Counted from the stretch's first letter, positions 1 to 11,599 are shown. The stretch: 64,000 nt of DNA from Excoecaria cochinchinensis (GCA_947683425.1 CANTUQ010000073.1:5614501-5678500); one strand, 5' to 3'. Translations and numbers: made by a program. Notes: generated by a model from the letters alone, not told the origin.

Positions 1-1073
1 CTTTCTAACCTTTTTTCCGAATGACTGAGCTAATCTCCTTTGGTAAACCTGGTTGTGATAATAGGCTCGCAACCTATTCTCATCCAGCAAGTTCATCTGC
101 AGTAATCTCTATTGGGCCCATTCTGTTTCTGGAATTTCGACTTCCATAACGACTCTCAAAGATTTGAGCTCAATTTTAACTGGTAGAACCGCCTCTGATC
201 CATACACTAAAGAAAATGGCGTTGCGCCCGTCGATGTTCTGATGGTGGTTCTGTAGCCCCATAGTGCAAAAGGTAACTTTTCTGCCCAGTCTTTGTAATT
301 CTGCACCATCTTAGCCAAAATTTTCTTGACATTTTTGTTGGCTGCTTCAACTGCTCCATTGGCTTGAGGTCGGTAAGGGGAGGACTTATGGTGTTGTATC
401 CCAAACTTCTGCAGTACCCTTTTAGTTTTAGACAAGAATTGTACCCCATTGTCAGACACAATATGATGTGGGAGACCATATCTGCATATCAAAATCCGTT
501 CAATGAACTTAGCCATGTCCCTGGCATCGACCTTCTTAAAAGATTTTGCCTCGACCCATTTGGTAAAGTAATCGATGGCGACTATAATGAACCTGTGCTC
601 ATTAGAGGCAGTAGGGCATATCTCCCCTATAATATATATTCCCCAAGCTGCAAATGGCCATGGCGAGGATAGGTTATGTAATTCTGACACTGGCACATGC
701 CTCGAGTCTGCGTATTGTTGACACAACAGACATTGTTTTACATACTTTGAGCAATCTGCATCCATTGTGATCCAATAGAACCCTTGGCGCATGATTTTCT
801 TTGCTAAGAATAAACCATTCATGTGAGTACCACAAATACCGGCATGGACTTCCTCCATAACCTTCCTAGCCTCATTCTTTGCTATGCATCTCAACTGAAT
901 GCCATCTGCCTGTCTCTTGTAAAGCACACTATCTACACTGAGGAATTGGTTGGATAGCTTTCTAATCATCCTTCGATCCTTTTCAGAAGCTTCTTCTGGG
1001 AATACCGACCTCTCCAGGTAATTTTGAATGTCATAGTACCAAGGTTTTCCATAGTGGCTTCGACACCCATCAC
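1..1073 (-). pseudogene. Tat-1 integrase (decayed)
   Basis: An open block at 969-109 encodes an integrase core. It begins with an HHCC zinc-binding region (H near HAGICGTHMN, then CLLC), followed by the rve-type core. The second and third catalytic residues are present in IVSDNGVQF and GAVEAANKN. The first should lie in a WGIDIIG-type motif but reads WGIYIIGE, a GAT-to-TAT change that removes the first Asp of the DDE triad. An in-frame TAG ends the block at 109-111, and homologous sequence (LLDENRLRAYY) continues to the window edge. The block is out of frame with the RNase H upstream, so a frameshift lies between about 970 and 1073. Catalytically dead by inference. Confidence 0.85.
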
Positions 1074-1600
1074 CTATTCATACTCAAAGTAAGGCTTCTG
1101 TGAACTCAAAATCAACACGGGCTTCATAACCACTCCTTCCGGGTTATCCCACATGGACACCAGGGTTGCAAGTGCATCAGCTAACTGATTCTCCTCTCTA
1201 AGGACAAAATGGAAGGTACAAGTTTCAAACTGGCCGCTTAACATGCGAAGGTGCCTTAGGTATGGTACTAATCTTTCTTCTTTGACAGACCACTCTCCTC
1301 GAATCTGATGGATCACCAAAGATGAATCTCCAAAGACTTCCGCAGACTTTGCCCCTAAGGCAAAAAGAGCCTCCAATCCAAAGACACACGCTTCATACTC
1401 GGACTCATTGTTAGTGGCTTTATACCTCAACTTCTTAGCTAGTGGTAATTGTTCACCATCCGGAGTTATCAAAATGATCCCTACACCTGCCCCCTTACTA
1501 TTAACTGCTCCATCAAAATACATCTGCCATCCTTGAACTGCAATGGCCATGACATCCTCATATGGGAAATTATACTCAACCTGTTCTCCTTCAATAGGGT
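1074..1600 (-). pseudogene. Tat-1 second (archaeal-type) RNase H domain
   Basis: The domain runs from MYFDGAVNSKGAGVGII through NNESEYEAC and FGDSSLVI to ENQLADALATL. The conserved acidic residues D-E-D-D are all visible in that order. This is the RNase HI-like domain of plant Tat elements, placed after the ordinary RT-linked RNase H and before integrase. It is in frame with the RT block upstream but separated from it by two stops (1827-1829 and about 1671). It ends at 1074 with a stop shortly before the frameshift into integrase. The domain itself is uninterrupted. Confidence 0.85.
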
Positions 1601-2945
1601 GATTAGCTAGGAATTCAGCTACAGCTCTCCCTTTAATGGTTTTCCTAGTGATGTATTCTACATCGAATTCTTAAAGCAGTATCGACCACCTACCCATCTT
1701 TCCAAGCAAAGAAGGTGCCTGCTGGAGGTATCTCAAAGGATTCTGTTTAGCAACTGCCTGAACCCTTAATGAGTGGAAATAGTGTCTTAGTTTTTTCGAG
1801 GCCCAACTTACTGCCAAGCAAATCTTCTATACTTCAACATATTTGGCTTCATATTGCAGGAATTTCTTGCTAAGGTAATAAACAGCGAACTCCACCCCAA
1901 ATTCATCCTCCTGAGCCATCATGGCACCCACTGAACAGTCTTCTATTGCCAGGTACAGGATTAGTGGCTTGGCACGACATGGTGGTCTTAAGACTGGTGG
2001 ATTCTGAAGATAATCCTTAATAGTATCAAAAGCCAATTGACAATCGCTATTCCACACCACCGGCTGATTCTTCCTGAGGAGCTTGAAGATGGGCTCACTT
2101 ATTGAAGCTAGTTTGGCAATAAATCGGCTGATGTACTGAAGCTTTCCCAGGAAACTCCTAACTTCTTTTTCTTTCTGGGGCACGGGCATCTCCCTAATTG
2201 CTCTGATCTTATCCGGGTCCACTTCAATTCCTCTTTGACTTACTACATGGCCTAATAGCTTACCCGAGGTAACTCCAAAGATACACTTCTTAGGATTGAG
2301 GCGCAGATTATACTTATCAATCCTTTGGAAGAACTTTTCCAACGCCTCGAAGTGACCATCCCTGGTAGCGGACTTAATCATCATATCATCTACATACACC
2401 TCCACTTCCTTGTGAATAAAGTCATCAAGAATCTTGGTAGCCATCCTTTGATAAGTCATGCCAGCATTTTTTAGTCCAAACGGCATGACCCGATAAGCAA
2501 ATGTACCCCATTCGGTGATAAAAGCTGTCTTAATCCGATCTACAATTCTGTTGAGGATCTGATTATATCCAGCATAACCGTCTACAAAGCTATACATCAT
2601 GCTAGAAGCTGCACTATCTATTAAGAAGTCAATATGGGGCAGAGGGAAATCATCTTTGGGACAGGCCTTGTTCAAATCCCGATAATCCACACATACTCGA
2701 ACCCTTCCATCCTTTTTAGCCACAGGAACTACATTAGCTAACCAGGTCGGGTATTGAACCTCAACCAGGAATTTGGCCTCAATCTGCTTATGCACTTCCT
2801 CTTTCACCTTCTGTGCCCACTCTGGCCTAAGTTTTCTTAGTTTTTGCTTAATGGGTTTGGACTCCGGATAAGTCGAAATTGCATGTTCAGCGATGTTTCT
2901 GTCAATTCCCGGCACGTCTTTATAGGTCCAGGCAAAGACTTTTTC
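1601..2945 (-). pseudogene. Tat-1 reverse transcriptase plus canonical RNase H (decayed)
   Basis: The RT motifs occur in order: VCVDYRDLNKACPKDDFPLP, YSFVDGYAGYNQI, PFGLKNAGMTYQR, the active site EVYVDDMMIKS (YVDD), LNPKKCIFGVTSGKLLGH, and LGKLQYISRF. Then comes a degenerate canonical RNase H (LILYLAIEDCSVGAMMAQED) that lacks the usual first Asp. The N-terminal lead-in (EKVFAWTYKDVPGID) is fused to the upstream linker by a frameshift in a run of A residues (minus strand) at about 2950. An in-frame TAG lies at 1827-1829 and a TAA at about 1671. The RT core itself is open, 362 codons from 2915. Role in the family: copying the genomic RNA into cDNA. Confidence 0.88.
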
Positions 2946-3859
2946 ATATTTTTTTTAAGATTCTTTCAAATTTTAATCTCTCTTCAAGAGTTATGTCTGA
3001 CGCAATCAAAATTTGCTTTGGGTTTTCCAAAGTCCCGAGATTAAATGGAGTTGTATTAGTTGAATTAATGTCAAAAATAAATGCATCATGTGTATGATCA
3101 TGTGAAATGAAATCATCAGAAACATCACACAAATAAGCAAAATCATTCATCTCATTAATGAAATTAGAATTGCACACATTGTCATCATTAAAAAGTTCTG
3201 GAACAAAAAGAATATCTAAATAACTATGATTTTCTTCATCGGCCGAAGCAGACATTATGGCTGATATGTCATTGTTGTCTTGACTTTGGGGTAGCTCTTT
3301 GACTACTTCTGGTGGAACTTCTAACTCGGATACTTTAACTTCCATTTTTTCCTTCCCTTTTACCCTGGTGGCAAGCAACTTGAGTGTAAACTTCTTCTGG
3401 CTCACCCATATCTCTAATAGCGCTCTGGGTCATAACCTCTTCATCCCAAAAATCTTCAACTGACTTGATGGTCCCATCGACCCAATCAAACACATCATTA
3501 AAAATTTCAAAGCCCGGGACGATCCGCCTATTGACAAACTGGGGCTCGACCTCTCCACAATAAGCACAAATATGTGTTGCTGGCACGAAACTTTTCAAAA
3601 TATGAGGGATACCTGCTGACTCCTCTTTCCCTTTAACACCCGCACCTTTATAGCCTAGGCCTTTTCGGTCCTTCTGACCCCTTGTTGTGATAGGGGACTG
3701 TGGCCCTTGTGAGTTCTTACCTAGACCAGCTTCGGGAATAAAGTGCATTCTTTTCATCATATTTACCACTTGGGAACTACCCTCTAAACCATCTTCTTCG
3801 TCAATCATCGACACATGGAAACCATTGAAAGGCTGTTTAGAGATTTCTAGTGTGGAAAC
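2944..3859 (-). pseudogene. Tat-1 protease-RT linker with a G-patch-like motif
   Basis: The 3814-3335 block contains MMKRMHFIPEAGLGKNSQG, which fits the glycine-patch signature (hydrophobic, aromatic, G-LGKN-QG) found between protease and RT in many Tat-lineage polyproteins. It also contains a CAYCGEVEP pair of cysteines. A second block in another frame (3405-2944) continues into the acidic segment that precedes RT. The two overlap at 3335-3405, so a frameshift must lie there. A TAG at 3860-3862 separates the protease from this linker in the same frame. No enzymatic function is claimed for the linker. Confidence 0.65.
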
Positions 3860-4222
3860 CTAATTTTCTCTAGCAGCTCTAATAGTTACCACTTCTCCCT
3901 CATGCAGTATTTTGATCATCTGATGAAGGGTGGATGGCACTCCCCCCAATTTGTGAAACCAAGGCCTTCCAAGTAAAGCTGAGAAGTTGGCCGGGATTGA
4001 TAAGACCACGAACTCCGCTTCCGTTTCAATTGGCCCAGTTTTAACCATAGCTTTAAAAGTCCCCGAGGCCTGTCTACGAGAGTTGTCATAAGCTGTAATG
4101 GTTAAATCAGACCCGCTCAGCATGTCTTTATTCAACCCAAAAGCCAGGAGTGTGACCAAAGGACATACATTTATCGAAGAACCGTCATCAACCATCACAT
4201 AAGCGGTGTGCTTGCCATTAAT
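3860..4222 (-). pseudogene. Tat-1 aspartic protease
   Basis: The active-site region reads VMVDDGSSINVCP, the plant Ty3/gypsy form of the retropepsin Asp-Ser/Thr-Gly motif. The C-terminal half has the expected SALLGRPWFHKLGGVPSTLH, matching the family flap and terminal helix. The domain is about 110 residues, normal for a retroelement protease. A TAG at 4223-4225 separates it from the upstream gag linker; it reads A-stop-INGK where a Gln would fit. Family role: cleavage of the Gag-Pol precursor. Confidence 0.8.
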
Positions 4223-6172
4223 CTATGCTCTGATGTACAATGGGCGATTGTGCTTACGGCCTTCCTCAGGTAAATCCGCATTCGAATAAACTAAATTTTC
4301 CCCTGAACCTCCTTTAACCAGTTCCAACAGCTCAAATGGTGAGATAGTGGTGGCCACGGTGGACTCGCATAAGGCCTCTACTAACTTCTGCCTATGTGAT
4401 GGGGATTGTCTTAATAAGTCCCAAATGGATATCTGAGCTGCTGTCTTCTTCAACTGTTTCACCAGCACATTTTCCTCAGGCCCCTTTTCAGCATGTGTAG
4501 GCACTGAATCTTAAGGCCTTTCCACCTCTGGAACTACTCTGACACTTCTAGTCATTGCCCCAACCTTTTTCTTTTCCTCATCTTCTGAATTCCAAGGATT
4601 CGCAAGTTCTTGACTTTCGTCACTTTCATCTCCACTCTCACTAGTGGACCAACAGTCTATCATCGCCATGGGAACCCCTTCTTCACTCGTTTTACGGGTG
4701 ATAGCGACATACTGATTACCATATAGATCTTGCAACACATACCATTCGGGCAAGCTAGACCCGATCATATACACTGGAAGAGGAACTGCATGATTACCAG
4801 ACTTTTGCCTCTTCTCTCTCTTTTCTGGATCTGTAATCTGCTTATTGTTAATGAGGTCTTGGATTTTATTTCTCAAAGTTCTGCAGTAGTCAGTCAGATG
4901 GCCTGTGTGCTGATGATAAGCACAAAACTGATCACTCCTATGTCCCGGCTGGCCCTGGTTCTTGGCTGGCCTTGGCTCTAAAGGTCTTAACTGCCCCTCC
5001 TTCTTCAATCTTTCCAAAACCCAAGATAGGGGACGACCCAAATTCGAGTAGTACCTTTGGCCCTGATTGGATTCTATTGCCGAGACCTCAGCTGTTCTGC
5101 CGCTGCTATTCTTATTACTGTTACTACTCCCAGCGCCAGCTGATCTATTCCCTAATTGGTTCCCGAAATTCTTCTTAACAAAACTCTCTTGGCTTGCCTT
5201 CTTTGCCAAATACTCCCCTTCTGCTTCGATGGCTATATCCTTTAAAGATTCCCAATCTCGGAGCCCCTTCATCTTTAATCCATCCCTTAGATATGGACTC
5301 GCATTCCAGATGAATAGCCGAATCTAGTCTGGAGTATCCGGCTTCCTTCTCATTTCCATCACCCGATTTCTCCACCGGGTAAGATACTCGTGGAATGATT
5401 CATTGGGTTTTTGTTAAAGTAACTCTAAATCTTTCAGCGTAACCTCCATACGGGTGCTACAGTCATATTGTTTAAGAAACTCCTCAGTTAACAGGTCCCA
5501 ATCTTCTCTTGCCCTCCTATCCAAGCTATGGTACCAGTCTATGGCAGGTCCAGTCAAACTGAGGCAGAAATATTCCACCTTCTATCTCTTAGAGAGCATA
5601 GTCCCTTTCATCACAAGCATATACTGCTTGATGTGGGCAGATGGATCTGAGGTGCCATCAAATTTGGGCAGCTCGAGCATCTTAAATCTCTGAGGAAGTA
5701 TCTCATTGTCATCCAAATCTCTATCCTCTAGGCTTATCCCCCTTCCTGCAGATAACAAACGAGCCATTGCCTCAACCTTCTCCTCTATCTTCTTCAGAGC
5801 AACATCTTATTTAGGAGGTCTAGTTTTTGCTGACATAGATTCTTCGTGCTCATCCTCCACAAAGTCTTCCTTAGGCCTATGCTCCCCTGTTCTTCTAGGC
5901 TCAATGTTTGCAAGAACCCTAGGGTCCACAACAGGGGGTGGTTTTATAACTGCTGCCGGAGGTGCCTCCCTGATAGGAATATGTTCAGCTTGTCCTTCGA
6001 TAGGAGGGGCAGGTTGTTAGCCAGCTGGCTGTTCTAGAGCAGCAGTTAAGTTACCCATCATCGCCATTATCCTACGCTCAAACTCTTCAAACCTGCGCTC
6101 CATTTCTTGGGCCCTTCGGTCCATTTCTTTGATGACCATAGCCCGGGTGGCATTCGCTTCTTTGTTGGCCAT
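4223..6172 (-). pseudogene. Tat-1 gag (several in-frame stops)
   Basis: The proposed start is the ATG at 6172-6170 (MANKEANATRAM), followed by a coiled-coil-like MERRFEEFERRIMAMM, as in the Tat-2 gag. A Retrotrans_gag-type domain follows (KFDGTSDPSAHIKQYML, DWYHSLDRRAREDWDLL, EEFLKQYDC, FHEYLTRWRNRVMEM). A CCHC-like CAYHQHTGHLTDYC knuckle lies around 4900. Stops are seen near 6015, 5807, 5582-5584, 5414-5416, 5324-5326, 4511-4513 and 4223-4225. All appear to lie in one frame, so decay here is mainly by nonsense change. At three of these sites the Tat-2 copy keeps CAG or CAA. Confidence 0.82.
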
Positions 6173-6315
6173 ATCTAATGATAACTCTGAAGACAAGGAT
6201 TATGTGCTATCTGAAAGCGACTCTGAACCCCAATATGTGACTCGCTCTACTGAATTGAAGAACAGGTTTCTCCTTACCAGTCGGCCGTCTGGACCCCTAG
6301 ACCACTGATTCGTAC

Positions 6316-7724
6316 TGTGATGCGCGTCGAACCCCGTGGGCGCCCCTTTACCGCCCGCTTGAGGGCGATCGGGCAAGTGAGGTTCGTTGACAACTTGCGA
6401 TGAATTGCAAGTGCGTCTATTTTGGGCAACAAAGAGGTTTCATAGAGTCGCCACCGAATAAAACATTGGTAAAGTTTCTCTCACCTCGGAGAGCCTAAGA
6501 CAGCGCATGTATCCATTTTGGGCAAACCAAGGGGTCTTGGAGGCATTCATCCCAATAGAATATTGGGAGTGACCCTCTAACCTTTGGGAGCCTAGGATTT
6601 TTAAGTCTTTGATAGGACACAAGAGGTGTCTTGGAGGTCTCGTTCCAATGAGTGATCGGATAGACCTCTCACCTCTTTGAGCCCAAAGACCACAGATGGG
6701 TTCGGGACTTCTCATCTATTTCTACCTTAATTAATTTTACAATTAAATCTTGAGCTTATTAATTCGCTTTCTCTCCACACAATACAATTTAATTAAGGCG
6801 CAATTATCCATGTTGAAAGCGATAAATAAATAAAATGAAGAAAACATCTAAAATGAAATACAATAACACTAGGAGCGAAATACAACTCCCAGTTTAAAAA
6901 TACAAACCATACATGAAACCGGTGAATTAATTATGAGGACATTGGTTCTTGATTTTATAAAAATAATTTTCGGTTATAAATTCATTGGATAAGAAAAAAT
7001 AGGACATTGGTCCTTGGCTTTGTTAAAAAATCCCAATTAATTACTATAAAACATTCATCTATTTTTTGCTTACGCGAGATAAAATGATTTACATGAAATA
7101 AGGACTAAAAATAAATAAATAAATAAATGTATAAACAAAAAAAATAAAGTTACAGAATTAAACCAAAATGAGTTCTCCGGGGTGTGAACGGCGACCGTCA
7201 TCTCACGCTCAATCCATCAAAAAGCAAGAAAATGGCATTTCACAAAAATAAAACATGTTAGTATCAAAAAAATCCAAAATAAACCAAAAATCAAGATAAA
7301 GTTATAAGACTAATAAGATAATGATATAGGTAAGTCTAAAGAAAACAAGAAAAATTACTAAAGTAAATTAAGCGAAATGCATGTCCAGAATATTTACCCT
7401 CAGATTTTACCTTTTAGATGAAAATTTGGTTGGATTTGGTCCCACGTGCTTCACGAGAAGAAAACAAAACCAAAGAAAGAGATTTATTGAGTTTTTGGAG
7501 TGAAAATCGGATTTTTCTATATATGGGTAAATGAAATTTTTTCCAACCTCAAAATAGTGTGAAATTTCCTTTTTTATAGAAAAACACGACCGACGGGTGT
7601 CGATTGAATCCCATTTCCACCAGGAAATAGGATTTACATGACGGGCATCTGACCTACCGACGGGCACATGCCAACGGACACGTGTTCGTCGGTTCGGACA
7701 CGTGTCCGTCAGTAAACTCACAGA
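6316..7724 (-). mobile_element. Partial Tat LTR shared by Tat-1 (as 5' LTR) and Tat-2 (as 3' LTR)
   Basis: It is colinear with the complete LTR at 13953-15629 from the TGTGATGCGCG end (reverse complement of the LTR 3' terminus) as far as the AAACTCACAGA block, where similarity stops at about 7724. The last about 270 bp of the LTR (its 5' terminus) and the PPT are missing, and internal 3' sequence of Tat-2 follows directly. It contains three imperfect about 95-bp repeats (6413-6700) and a CpG-rich run of CCGACGGGC-type motifs (7588-7715). Confidence 0.8.
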
Positions 7725-8216
7725 CAGGAAGAAAAGCGTACCTGGAGCAATCCTTACCTTCGGGGTGTTCATCTGGCAGGTCTCGTCTTGATCTGCTCGT
7801 TGATGAATAAATTTGATGTAGGTGCCCTTACCGGCCTCGTCTCGACCTGTATGGTGTTGGCGAGATGCAGCGTCCTCTAGCTATGACCTCATTTGCCCCT
7901 ATTGGCCTCGTCTCGGCTCATGCAGCTTTGGGAGATGTAGTACTCTCTGACTACAAACTCAATTTGTGGTTTATTTTACCACGATTGTTCCGCTAGTCTC
8001 GTCTCGACCTCCACGGAGCGAGGTGTAGCACTCTCTGACTACCACCTCGGTTTGTGAACTGTTCTATCGCTGACGCCCCGCTAACCTTATCTCGGTCTGC
8101 ACGGTGGTTGGTTCGTACCGCTAGCCTCATCTCGGCTTGCACGGTGGCTGATCTGTCTCGCTAGCCTTGTCTTGGCCTCTCGGATCACTTCAGATTGAAG
8201 GGATTTGGAATATTTT
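7725..8216 (-). repeat. Degenerate repeats built on a GCCTCGTCTCGACCT motif (Tat-2 3' region)
   Basis: About seven diverged copies of a segment containing GCCTCGTCTCGACCT are seen between 7785 and 8185, each followed by a variable tail such as GGTGTAGCACTCTCTGACT. No open frame of note. The position is between the pol remnant and the 3' LTR. The first 50 bp resemble 30000-30050 of another Tat element in this window, which supports assigning the block to a Tat 3' internal region. Confidence 0.6.
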
Positions 8217-8230
8217 TGAAAATAACTTGA

Positions 8231-8660
8231 CGTTCCAAAGAGATTGAGAAAGCCTTAAGAAAAGGTCTTAAAGATAGTGTTCCAAAGAGACTGAGAAAGC
8301 CTTAAAAAAAGGTCTTAAAGATAATGCTCCGAAGAGACTGAGAATGCCTTAAAAAGGACACAAAGATAATGCTCTGAAGAGGCTGAGAAAGCCTTAAACA
8401 AGGTCTTAAAGATAATGCTCCGAAGAGACTGAGAATGCCTTAAAAAAGGTCTTAAAGATAATGCTCCAAAGAGAATTAGAATGCCTTAAAAAGGACACAA
8501 AGATAATGCTCCGAAGAGACTGAGAATGCCTTAAAAAGGACACAAAGATAATGCTCTGAAGAGACTGAGAATGCCTTAAAAAGGACACAAAGATAATGCT
8601 CCGAAGAGACTGAGAATGCCTTAAAAAAAGGTCTTAAAGATAATGATCCAAAGAGACTTT
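8231..8660 (-). repeat. 45-47-bp tandem array, about nine copies (Tat-2)
   Basis: The unit reads (plus strand) CTCCGAAGAGACTGAGAATG followed by CCTTAAAAAGGACACAAAGATAAT or a variant with GGTCTTAAAGATAAT. Nine full units and one partial unit follow head to tail, alternating between the GGACACAAAG and GGTCTTAAAG forms, so a higher-order dimer may exist. Array in the non-coding 3' region of a Tat element. A small open frame across it is a by-product of the repeat. Confidence 0.85.
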
Positions 8661-11344
8661 GATGTCGAGCCTCCAGAGAGGAAATTATGTTTGAGCCTCC
8701 TCAGAGGAAAATTATATTTGAGGTTTTGGTTTGCTTGCCCGCAGGCGGATAGGTTTCCATGTCTTTGGTGATTTTTCTATTTTTGTTTTTGTTGTGGGAT
8801 TTTCTTTCTTGGAATTTTTACACTTTGGATGCATTCAAATTTTTACAATATATTGGATTTTCAAGGCCTTGAAAATATCTTCTTCTTTTTGTTTTGCTAT
8901 TTTGCTTTGTTGGTCTTTGTTGTTGTTGTTGCTCGAGAATTTGTTTTTGCTTAAGATTTTGTACATTTGAATTTGAATTTTGTACACTTATTGTGTGATG
9001 TGTGTGAGCATATGTCGTGTGATAGAGAGACTTACCTGGCTACCCTCGGCATGGCGTGCATGAGTTTAACAATGTTAAGCTGAACTCAACTCTTTGATCA
9101 TCTTTTAGCATGAGGTCTATTCGGACCCCTCATCTGAGCCATGTACATATACAAAATGTTGTGCACGTGTATGGAATCATCTGTGTGCAATATACATACA
9201 TTTGAATCCGGATTGTGTGAGGTGTGTGAGCGTACATCTTATGACAGAGAAACTTACCTGTTTGCTCCCAGCATGGTGTGCATGAGAAAGGCTTATTCTT
9301 TTCCCTCTTGGGAGCAGGTCCTTGAGATTCTTCTCTCGTGAGGACTTCATCTTGATTATTGTTCTGCATGGATGACCACCAATGTAGAGCTGAAATTGTA
9401 CCTCGGCCCATTTCCTTAGCATGGCATGTCCGGATAAGCTTGTCCTTCTGGGCATTCCACCCCCTCACATATGCACCTGATTTTATGTTGGATACAGTGG
9501 CCGATAATGTTAAGCTGAACCCATCTCTTGGATCACCCTTGCTCATAAGGTCTATTCGGACCATTCCCTCTAAGTCATGTACACAACAACATATACAGAA
9601 GATTGTGTGTGCATATCTATACATGTAAAAGACTAAATGCACGTGACATGCATGTGATATGCAAAAATGAATATACCACATCCCAGGTGGTTAAGGGATT
9701 CGTTGAGGGTACTGCTCGGCTGCCCACATCGTCTGATGCTTCCAAGGATCTAAAAAAGCATTGTCTTGGCTTTACGGACTCTGACCCATAATCTTTTCAA
9801 GGAGAACTGACCCGTGCGCATCTTTGCCCCCCGGTCAATGAGCATTTTGCCCCCAAGGACTCTGAATCAAGATCTGCATTATGCATTATCTGCCTAAAGG
9901 TGAATCATTTGGAGTGATGCCGCCTTATCGCTCCAGGCATCAAAAGTCATTGTTTTAAAGGTAGTGCGTCCCTTGTGGATTTTCACACTAATTTTTCTTA
10001 GTGGGAAATGCGTCCCTTTAGGGATTTTCACAAGACCCTATGCCTAATTTTTTACCTGAAATGGATCCAACCCACTCCAGCGGATTTTTTCATTTTTTCT
10101 CTCTTTTTTTGAAGGACAGACTGCCTATTCCCAGGTTTTTACCCTGCCCTTTGGCCTAACTTTTGCTTAGAGAGCCAATCACTGTTTTCATCTCTAACGG
10201 CCTTTCTTTTCTCTTTTTTTGTGTCTGCAATAGGTTTCTCTTAACCATTTAATTGCATGTTTATGCCTAGCTTATGCATGCATTTCTATCTATACGCATC
10301 ATATAGCAATAAGAATGATCATGACTAGACATGTGATGCAAAAGCTCCAGTTTTATTCAATCTCAATAAGTAACACCTTAGGTGCATTCGACTCCTGTTA
10401 TCAATCAACCCTTTTGGGTTTTCTTAATTGAATATTTTCTCTTGGCTCTTATTCTTTGAACGCGAATTCTAAATGCAACGTTGGAGACAAGACTCAACTC
10501 GAATGCATAAATGCACTCATGGCTTCTCACTTAAAGCTCAAGAAACACCATATGCCTCTTCTTACGTACCAAACCTTATTAAAAGGTCATCCCCGCTAAT
10601 TGGATAAGACTGAACTAAGAATCAATAGATCTTACTTTGGTTATAACGTCAGGTTTAGGTAGATGGCCGCCAAAAAAGGATCAGGTCGCTAGAGAAAAAT
10701 GGCCGCAATATTTACTCGACTGATGGATGAACCATTTTCGGCTCAGTTGCATATACAAAGGTATTCTTGAATTTGGGCTTGATAATATCCTAACTCATCA
10801 GGATCAGCATAAAAGGGTAATTGTCAAAACTCATCAAGTGGTTATTATCCTGAGCTCTCTTTTCTCTTTTTTTTTTATTTTTATTTTTTTTATTTTTTTT
10901 TTATTTTTTATTTTTTTTGTTTTTTTTTTGTGAGCTCATGTCTTTGCGCATAATTAAAACCCTCTTCCCAAAGTGTAAACTCATCCTTACTAGGGTGATT
11001 TTTAATAACCCAAAGAATTGTCAATGATGTATATCCGTTCTTGTTAGAGCGGCCACTTTTCTAAGGGGAGGTAAAAATCATTTTAGGCGAAGGGTAGCTT
11101 CAACATGTGTAACAACAAAACCGGTACGCATTTAGCATACTAAAATAAAGGCTCAACGGGCTAGCAAGCGATTGCAAAATAAGGGTAGGAAATGGTCATT
11201 TAGAGAGCTATACAAAGAAATGATTGCCTAAATTATTTTCTAGGTTCCGTCTTATTCAGGGATCGCTTTGACGGGTAATCAGAAAGGTTCTAGTGCTCTT
11301 AGTGAGTTTTCATCCAATCCCCTAATTGCAACTAGTTTTTCTTC
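8661..11344 (-). other. Non-coding 3' region of Tat-2, with internal duplications
   Basis: No protein-coding similarity was recognised. Two diverged duplications are visible: about 8970-9063 resembles 9202-9285 (GTGTGTGAGC, AGAGA-ACTTACCTG, ATGGTGTGCATGAG), and about 9072-9170 resembles 9509-9610 (TGTTAAGCTGAAC, AGGTCTATTCGGACC). The stretch 9950-10215 is homologous, in reverse complement, to 42270-42530 of Tat-6 (GCGTCCCTT-GGGATTTTCACA; TGCCCTTTGGCCTAACTTTTGC). It therefore marks a conserved block of the 3' internal region. A T-rich low-complexity run lies at 10858-10932. Confidence 0.65.
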
Positions 11345-11405
11345 TCTCTCTTTTTTTTCAAGTTTTAATCTCACTTCAGGAGTCAAGTTGGATGCAACCA
11401 AGATT
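11345..11405 (-). pseudogene. Scrap of Tat-2 pol (segment just before RT)
   Basis: Minus-strand translation around 11405-11350 gives ILVASNLTPEVRLKLEKK, close to ILIASDITLEERLKFER, which precedes RT in Tat-1. It shows that Tat-2 once had pol and lost protease, RT, RNase H and integrase by deletion. Confidence 0.6.
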
Positions 11406-11599
11406 ACTATTTATTAAAACTGAATGAAATAGTGTTTATTAAACCAATGCCTTAATCATGATTATCACTTATGCTTGATGCAAGAAGATATGACAATGCA
11501 TATATAAGAAAAGCCCATATTATTAAAATAGAAAAGAGAAACAAGTGCATAGTTCAGGAATACACTTTAGAAAAGGAAAAAATATTATAACAACTCTAA

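Larger units (their letters stand above)
1..7724 (-). mobile_element. Tat-1: Ty3/gypsy (Tat lineage) LTR retrotransposon, 5' LTR to integrase, truncated by the window edge
   Basis: On the minus strand the order is 5' LTR (partial, 7724-6316), degenerate PBS (about 6314-6297), gag (from 6172), protease, a G-patch-like linker, reverse transcriptase with RNase H, a second archaeal-type RNase H, and integrase running to the left edge. The double RNase H is diagnostic of the Tat lineage (Ogre, Retand). The reading frame is broken by about ten in-frame stops and at least three frameshifts, and the first integrase catalytic Asp is replaced, so the copy is dead. The leader between PBS and gag is only about 125 bp, against about 1 kb in Tat-2, so it has been deleted. 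The 3' LTR lies outside the window. Confidence 0.85.

Noticed and set aside
9130..9791. Several overlapping open frames on both strands
   Set aside because: They are mutually overlapping, share no domain and lie in the duplicated non-coding 3' region of Tat-2.
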